A stretch of 42,657 nt of DNA, taken from assembly GCF_035762905.1 (NCBI RefSeq), contig NZ_DASUCC010000062.1:1-42657 (forward strand). Reading direction: 5' to 3'. Shown here piece after piece: positions 30,601-38,629 of this stretch. Both the position numbers and the translations under genes were made by a program. This DNA comes from DASYTH01 sp035762905. Lineage in GTDB: Bacteria > Actinomycetota > Actinomycetes > Mycobacteriales > Pseudonocardiaceae. Numbering within the stretch: the stretch's first letter is position 1; the number at the start of each line of letters is the position of its first letter. Under the pieces are notes generated by a model. That model was not told where the DNA came from, searched no databases, and saw only the letters and a list, made by a program, of their open reading frames with translations.

Positions 30601-33378
30601 TTAGGCCACGCCCGGATCCGAGGTTTGCGGACCGGCGGCGGACACGTCGTCGATCCGGTACCGCCGGGCCGCGTCGACCACCGAGGACTGCTCCACCTCG
30701 CCGCGCCGGGCCAGCGCGGCCAGCACGCCGACCGTGATCGACTCGGCGTCCACCAGGAAGTGCCGCCGGGCCGCCGGGCGGGTGTCGGAGAAGCCGAACC
30801 CGTCGGTGCCCAGGCTGACCATGTCGGTCGGCACCCACGGCCGGATCAGGTCCGGAACCGCGCGCATCCAGTCCGACACCGTCACCACCGGCCCCTGCGT
30901 GCCGGCCAGCACGGTGGTCACGTACGGGATCCGTGGCTCGGCCTCCGGGTGCAGCAGGTTGTGCCGGTCGACGTCGACCGCCTCGCGGCGCAGCTCCGAC
31001 CAGGAGGTCGCCGACCAGACGTCGGCCCGCACCTGCCACTCGTCGGCGAGCAGCCGCTGGGCCTTCAGCGCCGCCGGCATCGCCACGCCCGCGGCCAGGA
31101 TCTGCGCCGACGGGCCGGTGCCGTCCGGCGCGGCCCGGTAGTGGTACAGACCGCGGAGCAGCCCCTCCACGTCGAGGTTGTCCGGCTCGGGCTGCTGCAC
31201 GTACGGCTCGTTGTAGACGGTCAGGTAGTAGTAGATGTCCTCGGCCTGCTCGCCGTACATCCGGCGCAGCCCGTCCCGCACGATGTGCGCGATCTCGAAC
31301 GACCAGGCCGGGTCGTAGGCCACCACCGCCGGGTTCGTCGCGGCGAGCAGCAGCGAGTGCCCGTCATTGTGCTGCAGCCCCTCGCCGGTCAGCGTGGTCC
31401 GGCCGGCCGTGGCGCCGAGCAGGAACCCGCGGGTCATCTGGTCGGCCGCGGCCCACAGGTTGTCGCCGGAGCGCTGGAAGCCGAACATCGAGTAGAAGAT
31501 GTAGATCGGGATCATCGGCTCGCCGTGCGTGGCGTACGCGGTCCCGGCGGCGATGAACGACGCGCTCGAGCCGGCCTCGTTGATCCCCTCGTGCAGAATC
31601 TGGCCCTGCTCGCTCTCCTGGTAGGACAGCATCAGCGAGGCGTCCACCGAGGTGTAGAGCTGGCCGAGCGGGTTGTAGATCTTCTGCTTCGGGAACATCG
31701 AGTCCATGCCGAACGTGCGCGCCTCGTCCGGGATGATCGGCACCAGCCGGGGGCCGATCTCCGCGTCCTTGGCCAGGTCCCGGACCAGCCGGACGAACGC
31801 CATCGTGGTGGCGACCTCCTGCTTGCCCGAGCCGCGCCGGATCACGTCGTAGACCTTGTCGCCGGGCAGCACCAGCGCCTTGGACTTGCCGCGCCGCTCC
31901 GGTACGAACCCGCCGAGCTGGCGGCGCCGCTCCAGCATGTACTGGATCTCCGGCGCGTCCGGCCCGGGGTGGTAGTACGGCGGCAGGTACGGGTCGCGGT
32001 CCAGATCAGCGTCGGTGATCGGGATGCGCAGCGTGTCCCGGAACAGCTTGAGGTCGCCCAGCGCCATCTTCTTCATCTGGTGGGTGGCGTTGCGCGCCTC
32101 GAAGTGCGGCCCGAGCCCGTAACCCTTGATCGTCTTGGCCAGGATGACGGTCGGCTGGCCGTGGTGCTCGGTGGCCGCCTGGTAGGCCGCGTACACCTTG
32201 CGATAGTCGTGGCCGCCGCGCTTGAGATTCCAGATGTCCTGGTCGGTCATGGGCGCGACCAGTTCCTTGGTGCGGGGGTCGCGGCCGAAGAAGTGCTCGC
32301 GGACGAACGCGCCGTCGTTGGCCTTGTAGGTCTGGTAGTCACCGTCCGGCGTGGTGTTCATCAGGTTGACCAGGGCGCCGTCCCGGTCGGCGTGCAGCAG
32401 GGCGTCCCACTCCCGGCCCCAGATCACCTTGATCACGTTCCAGCCGGCGCCCCGGAAGAACGCCTCCAGCTCCTGGATGATCTTCCCGTTGCCGCGCACC
32501 GGGCCGTCCAGCCGCTGCAGGTTGCAGTTGATCACGAAGGTCAGGTTGTCCAGGCCCTCGTTGGCCGCGACGTGGATCAGGCCGCGCGACTCCGGCTCGT
32601 CCATCTCGCCGTCGCCGAGGAAGGCCCAGACCCGCTGGTCCGAGGTGTCCCGGATGCCCCGGTCGCGCAGGTACCGGTTGAACCGGGCCTGGAAGATCGC
32701 GTTCATCGGGCCGAGGCCCATCGACACGGTCGGGAACTCCCAGAAGTCCGGCATCAACCGCGGGTGCGGGTAGGACGGCAGGCCGGCGCCCGGGCCGCCG
32801 TGCGACAGCTCCTGGCGGAAGCCGTCCAGCGCGTCGGCGGACAGCCGGCCCTCCATGAAGGCCCTGGCGTAGATGCCGGGCGAGGCGTGGCCCTGGATGA
32901 ACACCTGGTCGCCGCCGCCGGCGTGGTCCTTGCCGCGGAAGAACCAGTTGAAGCCGACCTCGTAGAGCGCGGCCGAGGAGGCGTAGGTGGAGATGTGCCC
33001 GCCGACGCCGACGCCCGGGCGCTGCGCGCGGTGCACGGTCATCGCCGCGTTCCACCGGATCCACGCCCGGTAGCGGCGCTCCACCTCCTCGTCGCCGGGG
33101 AACCACGGCTCCCGGTCGGTCGGGATCGTGTTCACGTAGTCGGTGCTGGTCAGCGCCGGCACGCCGACCCGGCTCTCCCGGGCCCGCTCGAGCAGCCGGA
33201 GCATCAGGTAGCGGGCGCGCTGCTGACCACCGTTGCGCACCATCTGGTCGAAGGACTCCAGCCACTCGGCCGTCTCGTCCGGGTCGATGTCTGGCAGATA
33301 GGCGGCGAGGCCGTCGCGGATAACCCGGACCCGCTCCGGACCGCTCGCACTGCTCGAGGTAGCCAACGGGATCTCCAT
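30601..33378 (-). CDS. aceE: Pyruvate dehydrogenase E1 component, homodimeric type (AceE)
   Basis: 925 residues from ATG at 33378. Motifs: GHISTYASSAALYEVGFNWFF, the ThDP motif AFLGDGEMDEPESRG followed by VINCNLQRLDGPVRGNGKI, HNDGHSLLLAATNP, and GTDGFGFSDTRPAAR near the end. It decarboxylates pyruvate and acetylates the lipoyl domain of the E2 subunit, which is encoded elsewhere. It feeds acetyl-CoA to the fatty-acid cluster immediately downstream. DUF3052 is divergent; the 252-base gap between them must hold both promoters and includes an Asp/His-coding (GTC)n-like low-complexity tract at 33430-33485. Confidence 0.96.
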   Translation of the reverse strand: MEIPLATSSSASGPERVRVIRDGLAAYLPDIDPDETAEWLESFDQMVRNGGQQRARYLMLRLLERARESRVGVPALTSTDYVNTIPTDREPWFPGDEEVERRYRAWIRWNAAMTVHRAQRPGVGVGGHISTYASSAALYEVGFNWFFRGKDHAGGGDQVFIQGHASPGIYARAFMEGRLSADALDGFRQELSHGGPGAGLPSYPHPRLMPDFWEFPTVSMGLGPMNAIFQARFNRYLRDRGIRDTSDQRVWAFLGDGEMDEPESRGLIHVAANEGLDNLTFVINCNLQRLDGPVRGNGKIIQELEAFFRGAGWNVIKVIWGREWDALLHADRDGALVNLMNTTPDGDYQTYKANDGAFVREHFFGRDPRTKELVAPMTDQDIWNLKRGGHDYRKVYAAYQAATEHHGQPTVILAKTIKGYGLGPHFEARNATHQMKKMALGDLKLFRDTLRIPITDADLDRDPYLPPYYHPGPDAPEIQYMLERRRQLGGFVPERRGKSKALVLPGDKVYDVIRRGSGKQEVATTMAFVRLVRDLAKDAEIGPRLVPIIPDEARTFGMDSMFPKQKIYNPLGQLYTSVDASLMLSYQESEQGQILHEGINEAGSSASFIAAGTAYATHGEPMIPIYIFYSMFGFQRSGDNLWAAADQMTRGFLLGATAGRTTLTGEGLQHNDGHSLLLAATNPAVVAYDPAWSFEIAHIVRDGLRRMYGEQAEDIYYYLTVYNEPYVQQPEPDNLDVEGLLRGLYHYRAAPDGTGPSAQILAAGVAMPAALKAQRLLADEWQVRADVWSATSWSELRREAVDVDRHNLLHPEAEPRIPYVTTVLAGTQGPVVTVSDWMRAVPDLIRPWVPTDMVSLGTDGFGFSDTRPAARRHFLVDAESITVGVLAALARRGEVEQSSVVDAARRYRIDDVSAAGPQTSDPGVA

Positions 33379-33630
33379 TACCTGGTCTTTCGGCCCACGT
33401 TACTGGCCGGGTCGCGCTCCCCGCCGTGGCCGGTAGCCGTCGTGGTGTCCATCGTCGTCGTGATCGCCGCCGTCGTCATCGTTACCCGTCGGTAGCAGCA
33501 CGATCAGCGACCGCGGCACGAGTTCCGGCGTGTCGACGGTTGGACGGTTGCGCAGGTGGGCCCCACCAGTGTTCGCTGTCGCAAGACCAATTTTCACCTC
33601 GGGAGCCCTACGTAGATGGAGGAGCAGGCC

Positions 33631-34062
33631 GTGGTCGCCGCGGAAGACGCCGGGAAGATCGGCGTCGCCGAAAGGCTCGGGATCGAAGCCAACATGGTTG
33701 TCCAGGAGATCGGCTGGGATGAGGACGTCGACGACGACGTGCGCGCCGCGATCGAGGAGAAGATCGGCGGCGACCTCCTCGACGAGGACGCCGACGAGGT
33801 CGTGGACGTGGTACTGCTGTGGTGGCGCGAAGACGACGGCGACCTGGTCGACGCGCTGATGGACGCGATCAGCCCACTGGCCGACAACGGCGTGATCTGG
33901 GTGCTCACTCCCAAGACCGGGCGCGACGGCCACGTCGAGCCCAGCGAGATCGCCGAGGCGGTGCCGACCGCCGGCCTGGCCCAGACGTCCACCGCCAGTG
34001 TGGGGGACGACTGGACCGCCACCAGGCTGGTGGCGCCGAAGTCGGCCAAGTCCAAGCGCTGA
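33631..34062 (+). CDS. DUF3052 family protein
   Basis: 143 residues from GTG at 33631, chosen because GGAGGAG (33618-33624) sits six bases upstream and the family usually starts MVAA(A/E)DAG; an ATG at 33616 lies before that ribosome site. Acidic protein: GVAERLGIEANMVVQEIGWDED, then EEKIGGDLLDEDADEVVDVVLLWWREDDGDLVD and VIWVLTPKTGRDGHVEPSE. Its place between aceE and an AhpE-type peroxiredoxin is a conserved actinobacterial arrangement. Function unknown. Confidence 0.9.
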   Translation: MVAAEDAGKIGVAERLGIEANMVVQEIGWDEDVDDDVRAAIEEKIGGDLLDEDADEVVDVVLLWWREDDGDLVDALMDAISPLADNGVIWVLTPKTGRDGHVEPSEIAEAVPTAGLAQTSTASVGDDWTATRLVAPKSAKSKR

Positions 34063-34118
34063 CCATGGTGCCCTAGGCTGGTCCGGGACGGATCGGCACG
34101 AACGAGGGAGGGCTGACC

Positions 34119-34583
34119 ATGGCGGTCGAGGTCGGCACGAAGGCACCGGATTTCACGCTCAGCGACTCGAACAAGCAGCAGGTCACCCTGTCGTCGTTCC
34201 AGGGCGACAAGAACGTCCTGCTGATCTTCTACCCGTTCGCCTTCAGCCGCGTCTGCACCGGCGAGCTGTGCCAACTCCGCGACGAGCTGACCGACTACAG
34301 CAACCGCAACGTGCAGGTCCTCGGCGTCTCGGTGGACTCCCCCTTCGCCCTCAAAGCCTGGGCCGACCAGGAAGGCTACAAGTTCCCCCTGCTGTCGGAC
34401 TTCTGGCCGCACGGCGCCGTGGCCACCAACTACGGCGTGTTCAACGACAAGGCCGGCCTGGCCCTGCGCGGCACGTTCCTGATCGACACCACCGGCACCG
34501 TCCGCTTCACCGAAGTCAACCAACCCGGCGATGCCCGCGACCAAACCGGCTGGAAGAACGCCATCGCCACCCTCGCCCCCTGA
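34119..34583 (+). CDS. ahpE: AhpE-type peroxiredoxin
   Basis: 154 residues from ATG at 34119, 56 bases after DUF3052. Thioredoxin-fold peroxiredoxin: GTKAPDFTLSDSN, then LLIFYPFAFSRVCTGELCQLRDEL with the peroxidatic Cys46. The usual Thr of PxxxTxxC is Ser here (PFAFSRVC). Cys51 follows five residues later and could act as a nearby resolving residue. It reduces peroxides and peroxynitrite; mycobacterial AhpE is the best-known relative and is regenerated by mycoredoxin/mycothiol. Confidence 0.92.
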   Translation: MAVEVGTKAPDFTLSDSNKQQVTLSSFQGDKNVLLIFYPFAFSRVCTGELCQLRDELTDYSNRNVQVLGVSVDSPFALKAWADQEGYKFPLLSDFWPHGAVATNYGVFNDKAGLALRGTFLIDTTGTVRFTEVNQPGDARDQTGWKNAIATLAP

Positions 34584-34592
34584 CCCCGCACA

Positions 34593-34664
34593 GGGCGCAT
34601 AGCTCAGCGGAAGAGCACTCGGTTTACACCCGAGCGGTCGCAGGTTCGAGTCCTGCTGCGCCCA
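34593..34664 (+). tRNA. tRNA-Val (anticodon UAC)
   Basis: 72 bases fold as a complete cloverleaf: acceptor GGGCGCA/TGCGCCC with discriminator A; D arm GCTC...GAGC; anticodon arm CTCGG-TTTACAC-CCGAG with anticodon TAC (Val); variable CGGTC; T arm GCAGG-TTCGAGT-CCTGC. CCA is not encoded. Nine bases follow the ahpE stop before it. An integrase remnant begins 88 bases downstream, so its 3' end is a likely historic attachment site. Confidence 0.97.
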
Positions 34665-34751
34665 CCCTGTCTGACCTCGTCAAACGGCCACCTCCATCGA
34701 TCTTGGAAAGGATCGCGTGGCATCTCTGGGCGGAAGACGTACTCTCGGGAT

Positions 34752-35057
34752 ATGGGGGAAGACGGGGGAGGCCCCCGTGGCCGCAAGCGTCCAGCGGGGA
34801 GCATCGAAACGCTCAAGAGCGGTCGCTGCGCGTCCGCGTGTACGCGGGAGTGGACAAGGAGCGCCACCTGGCTCAGTGGGAGGGGTCGGACAGTTGGCTC
34901 GAGGCCTTGCAGATCTACGTGCGGCGCCACATCAACCCGTTCGTGGGCGCGGTCAAGGTCCACAAGCTGGACGTGGACGTGCTCGACTCGTTCTACCGGG
35001 AGCTCAAGCGCTGCCGTGACCACTGCGATGGGCGTGCGTTCATTCAGCATCGAACGT
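34752..35057 (+). pseudogene. Remnant of a phage-type tyrosine integrase (N-terminal part, frameshifted and deleted)
   Basis: From ATG at 34752 one frame reads RGRKRPAGSIETLKSGR, the opening of actinomycete integrases. Around 34825-34830 the similarity moves to another frame: LRVRVYAGVDKERHLAQ, then YVRRHINPFVGAVKV, then LDVDVLDSFYRELKRCRDHCDGR and FIQHRT. The middle (normally ~50 residues between the VDPxTGK-like strand and the core-binding helix) is missing, and the catalytic domain (R...HxxR...Y) is absent after ~35057. So it carries a frameshift, an internal deletion and loss of the C-terminal two-thirds. Location just downstream of tRNA-Val fits a decayed integrative element. Confidence 0.72.
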
Positions 35058-35172
35058 CGGCCAGGTCCGCCTCAGTCACCGGCGTCTCGTCTCCCGGGCC
35101 GGCGGCCAGCCCGGCGGCGGCGACCTGCCCGGCCAATCGCCGATACCGGCGATCCGCCTTCCTACCGATCAT
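35044..35172 (-). CDS. Small ORF overlapping the serine hydrolase stop
   Basis: 42 residues from ATG at 35172, which overlaps the last codons of the serine hydrolase (stop at 35164-35162); GGAGGA lies eight bases upstream. The peptide starts MIGRKADRRYRRLAGQ, strongly basic, then Ala/Gly-rich, then acidic (TPVTEADLADVRC). The final codons and stop fall inside sequence belonging to the integrase remnant on the other strand, so the original C-terminus was probably lost at that junction. Not assigned to a family. Confidence 0.45.
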   Translation of the reverse strand: MIGRKADRRYRRLAGQVAAAGLAAGPGDETPVTEADLADVRC

Positions 35173-36277
35173 GATGGCTTCCTCCTGGCTGGCGGTCAGC
35201 GGATCGGATGACCGCGGCAAGGATGGCCTCGTGGTCGTACCGGGTGGTGTTGCCCATGATCACGATGCCGAGGCCGGCGTTGGGGTAGAGCCGGATGACG
35301 TTCCAGAATCCGCTGCCGCCGCCGAGGTGTTCGACGAAGGACGGATCGCGCCCGGCCGGCCGGTACCAGCCCAGTCCGATGTCCAGCGGGCCACCGCGCG
35401 CCGTGACCTGCCGCATCTGCGCGGCGACGCCGGCCGGAAGTAGTCGCACCCCGGCCACGACGCCGTCGTTGAGGTGCAACATCGCCAGCCGTGCCGCGTC
35501 GGTTACCCCGCCGACGAGTCCGCCGTAGGCGGCGCCGAGAACGTGGAACGGGTTGTAGGCGACGTAGCGGCCCTGCCGGCCGGCGACGATTCCAGCCGGC
35601 AGGATCGCCCGCAGCAGCGGTGTCAGTGCGGCGGGCAGCCGCTGGTATCCGGTTGCCGGTTCCTCGTCGCCCACGTCGGCGTAGCTGAAGCCGGTTTGGG
35701 CCATCCCGAGCGCCTCCAGCACGTGGGTGCGGAGGTGGGTTTCGAACGGTTCGCCGGCGACCGCCGCCACGATCTGTCCCAGGACCAGGTAACCCAGGTT
35801 GGAATAACGGGCCCGCTCCCCAGGGGCGAATGCGAGCCGGCGGTGGCGGGCAAGCAGCCGCTCCACGAACGCGGCCTGGTCGGGGGCCGGTGCGTCGGCG
35901 GGCCGGACCCAGCGGATCGGCAGCGGGTTGGCCAGGCCGGAACTGTGGGACAGCAGGTGCCGCACGGACACCGGCCGCGGCTGTACCACCCTCGCGAATG
36001 ACGGGAGGTAGTCGGTCACCGGGGCGTCGAGGTCGAGCGCACCGGTGCCGGCCAGGCGCAGCACGGCGGTCGCGGTGACGATCTTCGTCATCGAGAACCA
36101 CAGATACGGAGTCCGCGCACCCGCCGGTATCCCACTGCTCAGGTCCGTTACGCCAAACCCGCGCTGCCACCGCTCACCGTCCGCTCCCACCACGGCGATC
36201 GACAGCCCTGGTACCCGGTTCGCCCGGGTGAGCGCCGCTATGCGTCCCTCCAGCGCATCAAATCCACCCGTGTTCAT
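35162..36277 (-). CDS. Serine hydrolase, class C beta-lactamase / esterase family
   Basis: 371 residues from ATG at 36277, with GGGAAGG upstream. Ser62-x-x-Lys65 (WFSMTK) is the nucleophile pair, Tyr158-Ser-Asn160 (ARYSN) the second motif, and HLGGGSG the third (KTG-like) motif. HLLSHSSGL is typical of these esterases/D-Ala-D-Ala peptidase relatives. There is no signal peptide, so it is probably cytoplasmic and not a resistance beta-lactamase. It follows the second ABC permease after 19 bases and so is the fourth gene of the export operon; a role in modifying or hydrolysing the exported compound is plausible. Confidence 0.88.
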   Translation of the reverse strand: MNTGGFDALEGRIAALTRANRVPGLSIAVVGADGERWQRGFGVTDLSSGIPAGARTPYLWFSMTKIVTATAVLRLAGTGALDLDAPVTDYLPSFARVVQPRPVSVRHLLSHSSGLANPLPIRWVRPADAPAPDQAAFVERLLARHRRLAFAPGERARYSNLGYLVLGQIVAAVAGEPFETHLRTHVLEALGMAQTGFSYADVGDEEPATGYQRLPAALTPLLRAILPAGIVAGRQGRYVAYNPFHVLGAAYGGLVGGVTDAARLAMLHLNDGVVAGVRLLPAGVAAQMRQVTARGGPLDIGLGWYRPAGRDPSFVEHLGGGSGFWNVIRLYPNAGLGIVIMGNTTRYDHEAILAAVIRSADRQPGGSHHDR

Positions 36278-36296
36278 CTGTGACCTTCCCGTCCGA

Positions 36297-37457
36297 TCAT
36301 GCGGTGAGCCGCCGTCCGAGCCGGATGCTGGCTATGGTCAGCAGGGTCAGGGCGACAGCGGCGAGGACGGTCAGTTGGGTGGCGATCTGGGGGATGCCGC
36401 CGCCGCGGGAGAGGATCTCGATCCAGCCGTCGATGGCCCAGGCGTGTGGGGTGATGTGCCCGATGGTGCGCATGGTCTGCGGCACGATCTCCAATGGCCA
36501 CATGGCGCCGCCGAGCATGCCGCAGGCGATGCCGATCGCGGGGCCGATGGCGCCGGCCTGTTCGGGGGTGCGGAACAGGGTGCCGGCCAGGATTCCGGTG
36601 CCGGTGCCGACCAGGGCCCACACGGTGATGAGCGCGGCGGCGGCCAGCGGGTCGCCCCAGCGAACCCCGAACAGGACCGCTCCGATGCCGACGATCAGCA
36701 ACGACTGCAGCAGCGCCACGGCGAGGTAGGTGAGGGTTTCGCCGAAGACGATGTCGTGTGGGCGGATCGGCGCGGCGCAGACGCGGTCATAGATGCCGAG
36801 CCGGCGGGACTCGATGATGGCCGCGCCGCCGGCGAGGGCGTTGATGAACACGAACAGTACGAGCATGGTGGGTGCGCTGTAGCTGAAGCCCAGCGGGAGG
36901 TAGTCGCTGGTGGCGTCGACGGTTTCGGTGCGTACGGTGACCGTGCCGACGCTGGCCTGTAGTCGGGTGGCGGTGGCGAGTCGTTCATCGAACGTGCCGC
37001 CGAGGTTGTCCACGGTGAACCTCGCCGCCTCGACCCGCGCCGCGTGCCGGGCGACCAGGCCGGAGACGGCCGACCGGGCCGCCTGCTGGATGGACTGCGC
37101 GGCGCTGCCGAGCAGGGGGATCGTGACCGTACCACCGGAGCGCAGCGTGCCGTCCAGCCCGGCGGGAACGATGAGGACCGCGTCCAGTTCGTTGCGGCGC
37201 AACGCGTTGCGGGCCTCGGACTCTCCGGCGTAGTCGGTCACGCTGACAGCCGGGGACTGCCGCAGGTCGGTGACCAGTTCGGTGGCCAGCGGAGTCCGTT
37301 CGGCGGCGACCACACCGATGCGGATCTCGCCGGTGTCGCGCACGGTCGCCCCGATCACCAGGATGATCACGATCGGCAGCAGCACCATGAAGAACAGCGC
37401 GGTGCGGTCGCGGGCCAGCCGGCGCAGGCCGGTGGCCATGATGGTGAGCGCGGTCAT
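36297..37457 (-). CDS. ABC-2 type permease (second)
   Basis: 386 residues from ATG at 37457, overlapping the previous stop (ATGA). An N-terminal membrane helix (TALFFMVLLPIVIILVIGA), a ~170-residue extracytoplasmic region, then five helices from about residue 205 (YSAPTMLVLFVFINALAGGA, LLQSLLIVGIGAVLFGV, IGPAIGIACGMLGGAMWPLEI, TVLAAVALTLLTIASI). This is the YbhR/YbhS-type ABC-2 layout. It contains the EsrRLGIYDRvcAaPI element near 230, the cytoplasmic coupling region of the family. It forms the transporter with the other permease and the ATPase. Confidence 0.9.
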   Translation of the reverse strand: MTALTIMATGLRRLARDRTALFFMVLLPIVIILVIGATVRDTGEIRIGVVAAERTPLATELVTDLRQSPAVSVTDYAGESEARNALRRNELDAVLIVPAGLDGTLRSGGTVTIPLLGSAAQSIQQAARSAVSGLVARHAARVEAARFTVDNLGGTFDERLATATRLQASVGTVTVRTETVDATSDYLPLGFSYSAPTMLVLFVFINALAGGAAIIESRRLGIYDRVCAAPIRPHDIVFGETLTYLAVALLQSLLIVGIGAVLFGVRWGDPLAAAALITVWALVGTGTGILAGTLFRTPEQAGAIGPAIGIACGMLGGAMWPLEIVPQTMRTIGHITPHAWAIDGWIEILSRGGGIPQIATQLTVLAAVALTLLTIASIRLGRRLTA

Positions 37458-38617
37458 CGGGCCGCCCTCCTCGACAGCAGCACCGCCAGCCCGCCGCACG
37501 CCGCGGTGAAGGCCAGCATCGCCAGCACCGGCACGAGCACGGCGGACGGGCCGGCGCCGGTGGCCAGGTCGGTGAAGCCGCGCAGCGCCCAGCCGTTGGG
37601 CGTGAGCAGTGCGAGCGTGCGCAGCAGCGGCGGTGCCATGGACACGTAGACGAAGTTGCCGCCGAGCAGCACCAGGCCGAAGGTGAGCATCGCGGCGATT
37701 CCCTCGGCCTGCCGCTCGGTGCGCGACAGCGAGATCACCAGCGCGGTCAGCCCGACCATGGCCAGCGCCATGGCCACCAGCAGCGCGGCGGCGGCCAGCG
37801 GCGGACCCCAGTACGCGTCGAACGCCAGCGTGGTGACCAGGGCCATCGTGGTGAGGCTGGCCAGCGCGTAGCCCAGGGTGGCCAACGACTTTCCGGCCAG
37901 CACCACGGCGGGCCGCAGCGGGGCGGCGCGGATCCGGTCCAGGGTGCCGGTCTGCCGCTCGAGGAAATAGCCGCGTGCGGTGAAGCTGACCGCGAACAGC
38001 GCGAAGAAGATTCCCATGGCCGGGCCGAAGTAACTGATCGACCGCAGCTGCCGGGTGCCGGCCGGGACCGCGGCGACCTGCTCGGGCAGCCGGCGCGCCG
38101 CGGCCTCGGCGGCGAGCGCCGGCAACCCGTCCGGGGTGGCGCCGGAGGACAGCGCGGTGGCCACGGACAGCCGCACGGCGTCCAGCTGCGCGGCGAACCC
38201 GTCCGCGATGGCCTGGCCGACCTGTTGGGCCACCGGCTCGTCGACGCGGCCGAGCACCGTCACCGGCGCCGCGGTCCCGCCGCGTGCGGCCGCGGTGAAC
38301 CCGGCGGGGATGACGAACGCGGCCCCGACCTCACCACTGTCCACCTGGGAGCGGGCGTCGGCCTCGCTCGGCACGGTTCGCACCGTGACGAGGTCGGACA
38401 GTTCCGGGTCGCGCAACACCTGGGTGAAGGCGGCAGCCAGTTCGCCGTGGTCGTTGTCCACCACCGCGGCGTCGAGGTGGTAGCTGTCCCCGCCGCCGAA
38501 CGCGAAGCTCATCAGGGTCGCGATGACAACCGGGGCAACGAACCCGAGAACGATGGCGGACCGGTCGCGCAGGCGCTGGCGCAGGTCCTTGGCGGCGATG
38601 GCGAGTACCGGTGACAT
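37454..38617 (-). CDS. ABC-2 type permease (first)
   Basis: 387 residues from ATG at 38617, 12 bases after the ATPase stop. First helix IVLGFVAPVVIATLMSFAFG, large extracytoplasmic part to about 195, then helices including YFGPAMGIFFALFAVSFTA, LATLGYALASLTTMALVTTLA, AAALLVAMALAMVGLTAL, MLTFGLVLLGGNFVYV and AVLVPVLAMLAFTAACGGL. The coupling element ERQTGTLDRIRAAPLRP marks it as ABC-2. Together with the next permease it makes a heterodimeric export channel, probably for a lipid, drug or peptide. Confidence 0.9.
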   Translation of the reverse strand: MSPVLAIAAKDLRQRLRDRSAIVLGFVAPVVIATLMSFAFGGGDSYHLDAAVVDNDHGELAAAFTQVLRDPELSDLVTVRTVPSEADARSQVDSGEVGAAFVIPAGFTAAARGGTAAPVTVLGRVDEPVAQQVGQAIADGFAAQLDAVRLSVATALSSGATPDGLPALAAEAAARRLPEQVAAVPAGTRQLRSISYFGPAMGIFFALFAVSFTARGYFLERQTGTLDRIRAAPLRPAVVLAGKSLATLGYALASLTTMALVTTLAFDAYWGPPLAAAALLVAMALAMVGLTALVISLSRTERQAEGIAAMLTFGLVLLGGNFVYVSMAPPLLRTLALLTPNGWALRGFTDLATGAGPSAVLVPVLAMLAFTAACGGLAVLLSRRAAR

Positions 38618-38629
38618 GGCGTGCCTGAT

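Noticed and set aside
33426..33495. Small membrane peptide (VAVVVSIVVVIAAVVIV) on the plus strand, or an Asp/His-rich tail on the minus strand
   Set aside because: Both arise from a (GTC)n-like low-complexity tract in the aceE-DUF3052 gap, with no in-frame start and ribosome site.
29317..33495. Giant plus-strand open frame opposite aceE and fasR
   Set aside because: It is fully antisense to two well-identified genes and rich in His/Arg/Gln, a typical shadow frame.
34604..35050. Minus-strand open frame across tRNA-Val
   Set aside because: It is antisense to the tRNA and the integrase remnant, and has no family features.
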